Positions 35,185 to 43,925 of a DNA stretch of 64,000 nt are shown here, in pieces. The stretch covers positions 868,001 to 932,000 of the forward strand of contig NZ_JH109152.1 in assembly GCF_000190755.2 (NCBI RefSeq). Reading direction: 5' to 3'. Under the pieces are notes generated by a model. It saw nothing but the letters and a program-made list of their open reading frames with translations, was not told the origin of the DNA and did no database searches. This DNA is from Methylobacter tundripaludum SV96 (GTDB taxonomy: Bacteria; Pseudomonadota; Gammaproteobacteria; Methylococcales; Methylomonadaceae). A program made the position numbers and the translations under genes. Position 1 is the first letter of the stretch. Each line of letters starts with the position of its first letter.

Positions 35185-35583
35185 ATGAGTGCGGTGATGA
35201 ACGGAAACAGAAATGTCGAACAGAATATCGGGCTCCGTCCCCTATTTTTGCCCAACAACCAACCAGGACACCTAGATCGTCTACTGGATTTTTTGGGGCG
35301 CTCAAAAAAAATCGGAGTTCTTGTCCCATTAAGCATTTCCGTTCCATTAAAGTTGCGGATTATAAAATATACGAATTTTAAAGAATCAGTAATATTAGAC
35401 AAAGTTTATGCTACTAATGGAATAGTAAGTTCTGGGTCAACAGAGTTAAATCAACTAATTGATGATTTAATTATTAAATCAGAAAAATATCGAATACGGC
35501 TAGAAACTATTGAGGCATTTCCCCAATTGTCCGACACAAAAGTCGAATTTGGTATGTACTACATTCGTCCCCCCATCATGTAA
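35185..35583 (+). CDS. Chimeric, N-terminally truncated lipoprotein paralogue
   Basis: Residues 1-19 (MSAVMNGNRNVEQNIGLRP) come from the repeat motif found in the spacers. From about residue 25, the protein matches the C-terminal two thirds of the two following lipoproteins: LDRLLDFLGRSKKI and RIRLETIEAFPQLSDTKVEF, ending YYIRPPIM. The lipoprotein signal is lost. It may be a dead copy, or a cytoplasmic form, since a good GAGAAG-like ribosome-binding site precedes it. Confidence 0.65.
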   Translation: MSAVMNGNRNVEQNIGLRPLFLPNNQPGHLDRLLDFLGRSKKIGVLVPLSISVPLKLRIIKYTNFKESVILDKVYATNGIVSSGSTELNQLIDDLIIKSEKYRIRLETIEAFPQLSDTKVEFGMYYIRPPIM

Positions 35584-35601
35584 ATCATAGGAGTATTAAA
35601 A

Positions 35602-36150
35602 ATGGCAATGCTTACCGTAGAAATAGCTATGCAACAGGTTTTTAACCAGCGTATTCAGCGTGTACTTAATAAAAATGTTCTTATGCTATGGGGTTTATTT
35701 ATGTATTTAACGGGATGTTCATCTTTTAATAACACAATAATAAAAATGCCTATCGCCTTGCACCAAGCAGGTAGCGTAACGGAAGCCGATTTTAATATAG
35801 CGCAGGATGATAGGATAACGCTTCGTTTAAGGTTTTTTGTGAATGACCAAGGCCATCGAGATCGCCTACTGTTTTTTTTGGATAGCCCAGAGAAAAACAA
35901 AATTTCTGTGCCGCTAAAAATACAAATTACACAACATATTGGCTCTAAAAATGTGTCGATTCTTGAAAGAATATACTCAGTACCAGGGTTATTCGGAATT
36001 GCGGAAAATTTTTTTGATATAAAAATAGATGACTTAACTATCAAATCGGGAAAATATCGGATAAGGCTAGAAACTATTGAGGAATTTCCTGAATTGTCCG
36101 ACACAAAAGTCGAGTTTGGAGTTTATTACATTCGCCCCCCGATCATGTAA
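35602..36150 (+). CDS. Lipoprotein, possible immunity protein (copy 1)
   Basis: This 182-residue protein has a basic N-terminus, a hydrophobic stretch and an LTGC lipobox (Cys near residue 40), followed by a domain with IALHQAGSVTEADFNIAQDD. It would sit in the periplasm on a lipid anchor. The family is not known to me by function. It is AT-rich compared with the RTX genes. Position immediately before RTX-1, whose N-terminus looks like a cell-wall amidase, suggests protection of the producer. An upstream start beyond the hydrophobic region is possible, because the signal is preceded by an unusually long leader. Confidence 0.6.
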   Translation: MAMLTVEIAMQQVFNQRIQRVLNKNVLMLWGLFMYLTGCSSFNNTIIKMPIALHQAGSVTEADFNIAQDDRITLRLRFFVNDQGHRDRLLFFLDSPEKNKISVPLKIQITQHIGSKNVSILERIYSVPGLFGIAENFFDIKIDDLTIKSGKYRIRLETIEEFPELSDTKVEFGVYYIRPPIM

Positions 36151-36168
36151 ACCACAGGAGAAGTAAAA

Positions 36169-36720
36169 ATGGCAACACTGACCGTAAAAGCTGTTAGGCA
36201 ATACTTTTACCGAGCCCTCCAACGTGCGGCTCACAAAAGGACTTTTATGTTATCGGGGTTATTGATGTGTTTAACGGGATGTACATTTTTTGATAACACC
36301 ATAATAAAAATGCCCATAGCCCTGCATCAAGCAGGTAGCGTGGCGGAAGCAGATTTCGAAATAGCGCAGGATGACAGGGTAACCCTTCAGTTAAGGTTTT
36401 TTGTGAATGACCAACCAGATGATCGAAAGCGCTTGCTGGCATTTCTGGGAGGATTTGGTGAAACAAAAACATCCATCCCAATAAAAGTGCGGATTACGAA
36501 ACATATATCCCCTAAAGAAGACTTGGCTATACTCGAAAAAACTTATCCTGCTACTAAATTAGCTGGTTATGGAGCAAAAGAATTAAATCGACTAATTGAT
36601 GATTTAACTATTAAATCGGGAAAATATCGGATAAGGCTAGAAACTATTGAGGAATTTCCTGAATTGTCCAATACCAAAGTCGAATTTGGTATGTACTACA
36701 TTCGCCCCCCCATTATGTAA
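36169..36720 (+). CDS. Lipoprotein, possible immunity protein (copy 2)
   Basis: This 183-residue tandem paralogue of the preceding gene shares LTGC, NTIIKMPIALHQAGSV and the ending MYYIRPPIM. Divergence is greatest in the central part (about residues 85-140). The start MATLTVKAVRQ is similar to the start of RTX-1 (MATLTVKISQS) 18 nt downstream, so the 5' ends of these genes have been exchanged or duplicated. Tandem immunity paralogues are common beside variable toxins. Confidence 0.6.
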   Translation: MATLTVKAVRQYFYRALQRAAHKRTFMLSGLLMCLTGCTFFDNTIIKMPIALHQAGSVAEADFEIAQDDRVTLQLRFFVNDQPDDRKRLLAFLGGFGETKTSIPIKVRITKHISPKEDLAILEKTYPATKLAGYGAKELNRLIDDLTIKSGKYRIRLETIEEFPELSNTKVEFGMYYIRPPIM

Positions 36721-36738
36721 ACCACAGGAAACTTAAAA

Positions 36739-37128
36739 ATGGCAACACTTACGGTAAAAATTTCTCAGAGCGGCACAACATACGATTTCACCGGAAATTC
36801 TCTGGCCGGGCATGTATGGCTTTCTGCTGATATCGACGGCACTGGCTCGGCACCTGCCGTTTCAATGGGGTTCGCTCCAAGGACAGATGAGCAGGGCAAG
36901 CCTTTTGCCGCAGGAGACGTTCATCCTGATGATGATCAGAAATATCTTGAAACGTATTACACCGGAACAATTGTCATCAGTGACAGCCAATATAGCCAAC
37001 TAGTCGCTTTTGCAAACTCGCCAGAAAGTTATGGATTCAGCACCTTTTATAACGTACTGACTAATAGCTGCATTGATTTTGCTTGGAAAGGATTAGAAGT
37101 CATTGGGTTGAACTCAAATGTGAATTAA
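36739..37128 (+). pseudogene. RTX-1, N-terminal papain-like amidase domain (5' part)
   Basis: This is the first 129 codons of RTX-1. His25 in LAGHVWLS and Cys111 in LTNSCIDFAW have the spacing and order (His first, Cys later) of permuted papain-like NlpC/P60-type hydrolases. Such domains cut peptidoglycan peptides or amides. The stop at 37128 is made by the inserted IS982-like element. Removing 37127-38095 and one AATT continues the frame at 38100 with [19 protein letters not shown]. Confidence 0.75.
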
Positions 37129-37679
37129 GAGCTAACGCGTAAATAATTCCAAAAAAACATGGCGGCGGCCAACTTGCCGAATACATGCACCATCAGACCG
37201 CTGTATGATCGAACCTTACCCGCGCATTCAATGCCTGTTTGTTGTTCAATCCAGCCGAATAAAGTTTCAATCGGCTGCCTGATACGAGAAACGGCAGTCG
37301 ATAACCATTGATCCTGGGGGCCTAAATACCTTTGGCCTTTTTGTTTTTTTACCGGCGTTAATACCGTCAGGTTTTGAGTTTCTTTCACTTCTTTTGCATC
37401 TGATCGGTGATAGGCTTTATCGCCATAGAGCTCATTGTGAGTTAATTCAGGCCTAATCTGATCAAATACTGTTCCATCATGGCAACTTGCTCCGGTTACA
37501 CCAATGTATTCAGGATTCGGCAACGTGCCCGCTTGACGACGCCCGACGATATGAACCCGAACACCGTAATAGTACAGTTTCTTGGTTGAACAATAGCCCG
37601 CATCCGCTAACTCCCTTGCAACGCGTGCTTTAAACCGGTGACCTTGCTTGGCTAGCGCCACAGGGAAAGAATCCATCAA
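37125..37679 (-). CDS. IS982-like transposase, C-terminal part
   Basis: This 184-residue part starts with the first catalytic Asp (DSFPVALAKQ) and contains GYCSTKKLYYYGVRVHIV, LYGDKAYH (second Asp) and SRIRQPIETLFGWI with the catalytic Glu. It overlaps the N-terminal part by 4 nt in the -1 frame. Its last codons reach the element end. Confidence 0.75.
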   Translation of the reverse strand: MMDSFPVALAKQGHRFKARVARELADAGYCSTKKLYYYGVRVHIVGRRQAGTLPNPEYIGVTGASCHDGTVFDQIRPELTHNELYGDKAYHRSDAKEVKETQNLTVLTPVKKQKGQRYLGPQDQWLSTAVSRIRQPIETLFGWIEQQTGIECAGKVRSYSGLMVHVFGKLAAAMFFWNYLRVSS

Positions 37680-38095
37680 CCAGACTTGCCCTTGATTTTT
37701 TCTTCTTGCTCTTGCTGAATGATTTCCAGCAACGGCGCGAAAACATCAGCTACCTTATTCAGTCGCTGAACAAAGGCTGTGTAACTGGGTAGCCTTGGAA
37801 ACCAATGCCGCAAATGGCGATCGGCATAACCATAGATCTTTTTTAGCTCTCTATTTTTATCAATGACACCGAATAGATAGATCGCTATGACTTCTTCATC
37901 TGTAAAACTCAAGTCTGCGTAATTCGACATTCGCTGACTATAAACCCAAAGGTTATCCTGATAGCGCTTGCATACATACAGGTAAATTGTTATTAATTGT
38001 TCTTGCCAGTTCATCGCTTACTTAGAGGATTGGGGGGAGTCGTGTCTTTCCCAATAGTCTAGCCCAACCGGTGATCTGGCTTCTATTTAGCTCTT
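37127..38095 (-). mobile_element. IS982-like insertion sequence (969 bp)
   Basis: Ends AAGAGCTAA and TTAGCTCTT are exact inverted repeats. AATT at 37123-37126 and 38096-38099 is the likely 4-bp duplication. The target reads GTGAATTCAC, itself a palindrome, which makes the outer bases also look inverted. The element splits RTX-1. Confidence 0.82.
37676..38014 (-). CDS. IS982-like transposase, N-terminal part
   Basis: This 112-residue part includes SFTDEEVIAIYLFGVIDKNR and HWFPRLPSYTAFVQRLNKV, typical of IS982-type transposases. Just before the stop, a run of six A (T6 at 37696-37701) allows a -1 shift into the downstream frame as KNQGQVWLMDSF. Confidence 0.75.
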   Translation of the reverse strand: MNWQEQLITIYLYVCKRYQDNLWVYSQRMSNYADLSFTDEEVIAIYLFGVIDKNRELKKIYGYADRHLRHWFPRLPSYTAFVQRLNKVADVFAPLLEIIQQEQEEKIKGKSG

Positions 38096-38099
38096 AATT

Positions 38100-41000
38100 C
38101 ACATTCAAGCGGATTTGAAGGAGATCCCTGGTCATCGTGGAATGCTGACGATATAGATAGGGTACTCTACACCTATTTATTTAAAGGCTTAACAGGTTGG
38201 AACTCGGATTGGGCAAGCCAAGGAGGATTTAATGCAATTTACGGCAGTGGGAATGATGAGGATATTCAAGGAGTAATCAGCATTGATATTCACAGCCAAA
38301 TCGGCGCTAACGCAATTTATGGTGGTGGAGGTAACGACACATTAACAGGGACGGTATACGATGACAAACTCTACGGTGGAGACGACAACGATTTTCTTTA
38401 TGGCTTAAACGGGAATGACATTCTCCAAGGCGGCGCTGGCACCGACACCTACATCTACAACCAAGGCGACGGCTTCGACACCATTGTAGACAGCGACGGT
38501 CAAGGCAACATTGTCTACAACGACGTTACGCTGTCAGGCGGCAGCCAATACGGCGATGCCCGCGTCCACCGCGACGCCGATAAGCGCCTCTACGTGGACG
38601 TTGGCCAAGGGCTGGTGATAGACGGCAACATCCTGATCAAGGACTACCAAAGCGGCAACCTTAATCTAACCATGACCGGCGCTATTGCCGAGACCAACCC
38701 GCAAACCACCCTGGACATCGCCGGCGACCTCGCGTCCCTGAATACCGGTGCCGACGCCCTCGGCAACATCATAACCGACCCCAGCCAAGCCGAAGCCAAC
38801 CGGGAAGACACCCTTTACGACAGCCCCGGCAACGACCGCATCCTCAGCGGCAACGACATCGTCACCGCCCTACGCGGCGGCAACGACCTGATCGAAGCGG
38901 GCGCGGGCCAAGACAAATTCAACGGCGGTGCGGGCAACGACGTCATCATAGGCTGCGCAGATAACGACATCCTGGCAGGCGGCGCAAATGACGACCGACT
39001 TTACGCGGATGCACCCATCAGCGTTGCCGACGCCATCGCCGCCGGCAACAGCCAAACCGGCAGCGGCCAGAAAGGCGAATGGCTGGCCGGCGAATCCGGC
39101 GACGACACTCTGATCGGCGGAGTCGGCAACGATGTCATCACCGGGGGCGGAGGCAATGACCTCTTGATCGGCGGCGCGGGCGATGACGACATCAGCGGCG
39201 ACGCCAACTATGTCGCGAGCGATCTCAACTGGACAATCACCACCACCAACGGCGTACGACAGTATTCGCCGGTGGTTGGCGATATGGCCCCGGCGGATGC
39301 CGGTGCCGATGTGATCTATGCGGGAGCAGGCAACGATTACGTCTGGGCCGGGCAAGGCAACGACGTCCTCTTCGGCGAAGACGGCAATGACATTATTATG
39401 GGCGGCGCGGGTAACGACATTATCGGCGGGCAACAAGGCGACGACGTACTGATCGGCGGCACCGGCAAAGACACCTACCTTTTCAACCGGGGCGACGGCC
39501 GCGATACCGTCATTGACACGGAAAAAGACAGCAACCTCCTGTTCGGCGAAGGCATCAGCGCCGGCGACATCACCTTGCGGCTCGGTTCTCTGGAACTTGA
39601 TCTGGGCAACGGCGATCAAGTACACATCGACGGATTCGACCCCAACGACGTCTTCAACAGCTCCTCAGTCAGCACCTTTCGCTTTGCCGACGGCACCGAG
39701 CTGAGCATCAACCAACTGCTGGCGCGCGGTTTCGACCTGGACGGCACCAGCGGGGACGACACTATCACCGGCACCAACACCACCGACCGTATCCGGGGTT
39801 TTGACGGCAACGATACCTTGAGCGGCGGTGCCGGAAACGACAGCCTCGACGGCGGCGCCGGAGCCGACATCCTGATGGGCGGCGCAGGCGACGATACTTA
39901 CCTCGCCGTCACCGGCGAAGACACCCTCACCGACACCCAAGGCCACAATACTATCCAACTGGCGCAAGCCAACGGCGTGGGGGCCGGCGGATTAAAAGCG
40001 ACTCATTACGGCAACCAGAGCCAATACCTCCGCGTGGACATCGCCCTGGATAACGGCGAAACCCTCAAAATCCAGGATGCCTTTTACGGCACCGACGCCA
40101 CCCTCCTATTCGCCAACGGCCATCAACTGGACCTGGAAACCCTGGTGGGTGCCTCGCTGACCACCGCCCTTAACCTGCAACTGGATAATAGCGGCGGCAA
40201 ACTCTACGGCGGTGCAGGCAATGATCGCTTATACGGCGGCAGCGGCGGTGACAGACTCAGCGGCGCATGGGGTGACGACACCCTCAGTGGCGGAGCCGGT
40301 AACGACACCCTGATCGGCGGCGCGGATCGCGACCTGCTGCTGGGCGGTGCCGGTAATGACATCTATGAGCTGAGTGCGACCTCCGGTGCCGACTTGATCA
40401 CCGATACGGAAGGCGACAACATCATCCGCTTTGCCGCCGACATCAGCGCCGCCAACTTGACGGTCAGCACCCTAACCATGGCCGGGCAGCCCGCACTGCG
40501 GATGAAAGTGAACGGCGTGGAGGACGCAACGATCACCAGCGGCGTTGACCACTACAGTTTCGAATTTGCCGACGGCAGTCGCATGACCTCGGCGGAATTC
40601 CTGCTGAACTTCCGGGCCGAGCCGCAGACCGTTTACGGTAACGACACCGGCGACACCCTGTATGGCGGCCAAGCCGCCGATACCCTTTACGGCCAAGGCG
40701 GTAACGACAGCCTATGGGGCGGCGCAGGAGACGACCTGTTAGATGACGGCCTGGGTTCGGACGACTATCACTACCGTCCGGGCGACGGGCAGGATGTCAT
40801 CCAAGAAACCGACATGCCCGGTTCCGGCCAAAGCTCGCAAGACCGGGTGATATTCGGCGCAGGTATTGCCCTGAGCGATGTCACCTTCAAGCATCAGGCC
40901 AACGGTGATCTGTCGGTGACCGTCTCAGGCTTGGCCGATACCATCACCGTGACCGGCTGGTACACAGACCCCGCAAAACGCGTGGCAGCGTTTGAATTTG

Positions 41001-41815
41001 CGGACGGCCTGCAAATCACCGCCGACACCTTGGCCGCACTAGACGTCACCCCCTTGCAAGGCAGCGCCGGAAACGACCCACTCAGCGGTACCGATTACCG
41101 CGACATCATCCTGGCCGGAGCCGGCGACGACCTGTTGATCGGCAACGGCGGCAACGACGACCTGCACGGCGAAACCGGCACCGACACCTATCGGTTATCC
41201 CGTGGCGGCGGTGCCGACCAAGTGTTCGAAGTCGAAGGCGAAACCTCAATGATCGAAGTCAGCGCCTACAACCTATCCCGCCTGACCGGAACCCGCGTGG
41301 GCGAGGATCTGCTGCTGGGCGTTACCGATGCCGACGACAGCCTGACCCTGAAAAATTTCTACACCCTGAATCATGACTGGCAAGTCAAGGATCAGACGGG
41401 CGTGCCCCGCGAACTGACCGCGTTGCTGGCAGAAAATGCCGTATATCGAGCCAATCGCAGCGAAATAAATCGCGTGCAGGAAAGTTTTATTGCCGGCATT
41501 CAAGACACCGTCATCCAAGCCTACCAAGCGCAAGGCATGGTGCTGCAAGCGGATGGAAGCTGGTGGACGCCCTTGCAGGTTACACTCAGCCACCGGACAG
41601 ACAACTATGTCCGCTCGCCGGGATATAATGGCAATGTTCCGGCCGACTCAAACTATTATTCTTTAAGTGCCACGGGTTTAACGATCGGCCAGTTCAGTGT
41701 TTCGACCTATTCGAGCGATGCGGCGGAAATAAACTACAGTGCCATAGGAAGCCCATCGTTTGCGATTGATGAGCTTCGTACCTCCGTCTCCATTTTTGCG
41801 TTGTGCCAAGCATAG
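38100..41815 (+). pseudogene. RTX-1, RTX repeat body and C-terminus (3' part)
   Basis: The frame continues from 36739-37126 and runs without stops to 41815, giving 1367 residues in the restored protein. It holds many GGxGxDxLx calcium-binding nonapeptide blocks (for example [13 protein letters not shown]) separated by beta-rich domains of the HCBP-related type ([16 protein letters not shown]). Compared with RTX-2 and RTX-4 it lacks a few nonapeptides, near 38850 and 39390-39470. Its end departs from RTX-4 at about 41740 after INYS; the last about 25 codons come from other sequence including a spacer fragment, so the C-terminus is probably truncated. Confidence 0.8.
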
Positions 41816-41859
41816 AGAGGGAAATTTTTTGATTAAAATTATCGTAGTAAACTCAGTCA

Positions 41860-42041
41860 CCTATACACAATTTTATAGGCATATGTAGATATAGGCCTAC
41901 ACGGGATCAGTTTTGGCTGGCAATACATCGGCAGATTTTTGAGTCACAATGATGTTGTCGCTTAACATCATGCTGGATGGCATCGGCAATGACACGCTTA
42001 CGGACAGAATTACGAATGATGAAATGTGGAGGAAAGCAAGA
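41860..42041 (+). repeat. RTX inter-unit spacer, copy before the LprI-like gene
   Basis: Homologous to the spacers at 47419 and 55278. Shares GATATAGGCCTACA, GAGTCACAATGATGTTGTCG and GGCAATGACACGCTTACGGA. The latter encodes GIGNDTLTDRI, an RTX-like phrase, so the spacer itself seems derived from an RTX-coding sequence. Confidence 0.7.
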
Positions 42042-43043
42042 ATGAAAAAGAATTGTAGTACATTCCCTATTACCAGAATATTGGGCTCCGTTCCCATTTT
42101 TGCGTTATTTTGTGCAGCATCAACAGTAAATGCCGCCAGCTTTGATTGTACAAAAGCAGCCATCGATGTTGAAAAAATAATTTGCTCAGACACTTTTATA
42201 TCAAAATTAGATGACCGATTAAATATTAATTTTCGAGAGGAAATTGAGAAAGCCTCAGATGAAGAAAAAACTAATTTGATTAAACATCAAAAACATTGGC
42301 TTAAATTTACCCGTAACCGATGCGAGGATGCCAAATGCGTTAGACGCGCCTATTGGTCGAAGTCAATTGAATTAGGTTCATTTTCAGTTGTAAGGCTATA
42401 TAAGAAGAGTGACGGTGATCTAAAACAAATACTCAGTACAGCAAACTTTTATAGCACGGCCAATGACAATATAACAGCAATGATGTGCCAGGAAATTTTG
42501 GATGGTTTAAAGCAAGCGAAAGCGATTGATCTTGTTAAACCGAAGATAAGCGTTATGAGTTATGAGGATACTGCTTTAGACCCTTGGAAACAACATTGTA
42601 ACATCGGTCAATCGCTTGTTATTTATCCTGATCTCTCCATGTGTCCCAAAGCGGTATCAGGACATGCAACAGAATCAGATGATTGTTGGTTCCCAACATA
42701 CGGTCAGCCGCCCTTTAAAATTTTTGAAATACCCATCGATAAAACCGATAAACAACGATATTTGTTTTACATGGATGCGGGTCATGTTACGCCAGATGTA
42801 GAAGATGCTGGTAGCGAAGCAGGTGGCAGTGGGGATGCAGGTTTTTTCGATCTGGATGCTAATCATTGTAAAGCGACACATCTTTGGCCACCCTCCTGGC
42901 ATGTTTATAGAAACATTATTAACATCAAAGATAAATACTATTTTTTAGGATTAGATAGAGGAAAACTTTATAAATTGACAATAAGCCCAATTGATAACAC
43001 CAAGGCAAAATGTGACTGGTCTGCCAAAAACCCCAACCCTTAA
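42042..43043 (+). CDS. Exported LprI-domain protein, probable lysozyme inhibitor
   Basis: I chose ATG 42042 because GGAGGAAAG precedes it and a signal peptide follows; an in-frame ATG at 41949 only adds spacer sequence. The 333-residue protein has a signal peptide (cleavage near VNA, residue 31) and an LprI/DUF1311 domain (about 33-110): SFDCTKAAIDVEKIICSD, then HQKHWLKFTRNRCEDAKCVRRAY. LprI of Mycobacterium inhibits lysozyme. The rest (110-333) is unrecognised. It lies 18 nt before RTX-2, which begins with a lysozyme domain, so it is a good candidate immunity protein. Confidence 0.78.
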   Translation: MKKNCSTFPITRILGSVPIFALFCAASTVNAASFDCTKAAIDVEKIICSDTFISKLDDRLNINFREEIEKASDEEKTNLIKHQKHWLKFTRNRCEDAKCVRRAYWSKSIELGSFSVVRLYKKSDGDLKQILSTANFYSTANDNITAMMCQEILDGLKQAKAIDLVKPKISVMSYEDTALDPWKQHCNIGQSLVIYPDLSMCPKAVSGHATESDDCWFPTYGQPPFKIFEIPIDKTDKQRYLFYMDAGHVTPDVEDAGSEAGGSGDAGFFDLDANHCKATHLWPPSWHVYRNIINIKDKYYFLGLDRGKLYKLTISPIDNTKAKCDWSAKNPNP

Positions 43044-43061
43044 TTTATGAGATAAATTGCT

Positions 43062-43925
43062 ATGACTACAATTACCGCAACCCCTCTTGCTGGGGACTTC
43101 AACACCGCATTATTCAATTTTCTTAAAACTAAAAATGTTGAAGGTTTTGAACCATTTGTCTACACAGATAGCCGCAACATCCCTACCTTAGGTGTAGGTT
43201 ATGCACTGGTCACTGGTTCTCCAGGGCATTGACATGTAAGAGCCAATTATCAAGCGGAGTTCGCTGCCAGCGGTATCAATCATTTAACAGCATCTCAACT
43301 AAATGTACTTCAGACCAGTTTGCAAAATGCCGCTGACTCACTCAATGGTATTGCAGGGGTAGTAAACCCTTTTAGACATGACGAAAATGTGCTGGACTGG
43401 GACATCACTGCTGAACCGCAAGCCTTAGCTTTATTTAATACTATTATTCCCCAATACGATACTACTGTTAAAACATGGCTGGGGGATGATGCAATTTATA
43501 ACAGCTTGCTGGGCAGTCGAGAAATGCTGGTGCTTGAATCACTGGCTTATAATGGATTTTTCGGCGCGGGTAAAAGTCCCAGTTTGCATAAGGCGATAAT
43601 TAATGGCAACAGAGCTGAAGCTTGGTATGAAATTCGCTTTAATACATCAACCACTAACATTACGCGTGACTATGCGCAGGGAACTATTTTTGGGCTATAT
43701 GAGTCAGGTAATATCACTAAAGATGAAGCGCTCAGTGTTTATAAAATGTACACAAAGCATCACGATACAATAGTTGCCGATGATAAAACTCATGCATCAT
43801 TAATTGCTCCTGCAAATGGTATTTTTTTTATCAACAGCAGGTATTCCAGGGACGACCCAAAAATTAGAACTCGAGCTTCGCCGAGCCGCAGATACAATCG
43901 AAACCGAGTATCTTCAGCCCAATAA
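43062..43925 (+). pseudogene. RTX-2, N-terminal lysozyme domain with nonsense codon
   Basis: Starting at ATG 43062, the frame reads MTTITATPLAGDFNTA, then NVEGFEPFVYTDSRNIPTLG with Glu27, Asp36 and Thr42 spaced exactly as the E11-D20-T26 triad of T4 lysozyme (GH24). TGA at 43230-43232 interrupts it (GSPGH-stop-HVRANY; TGG is the likely ancestor). The frame then stays open to 43925, but the RTX part continues in the +1 frame from a T8 run at 43822-43829. Seven T residues would restore [15 protein letters not shown]. Confidence 0.82.

Noticed and set aside
36739-37128. A complete small 129-aa protein
   Set aside because: Its stop codon comes from the inserted element, and the gene continues in frame beyond it.
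38700-41500. Regular short DNA repeats that could suggest a CRISPR array
   Set aside because: The repeats are 27-nt multiples in frame with GGxGxDxLx protein repeats and have no conserved spacer-repeat structure.
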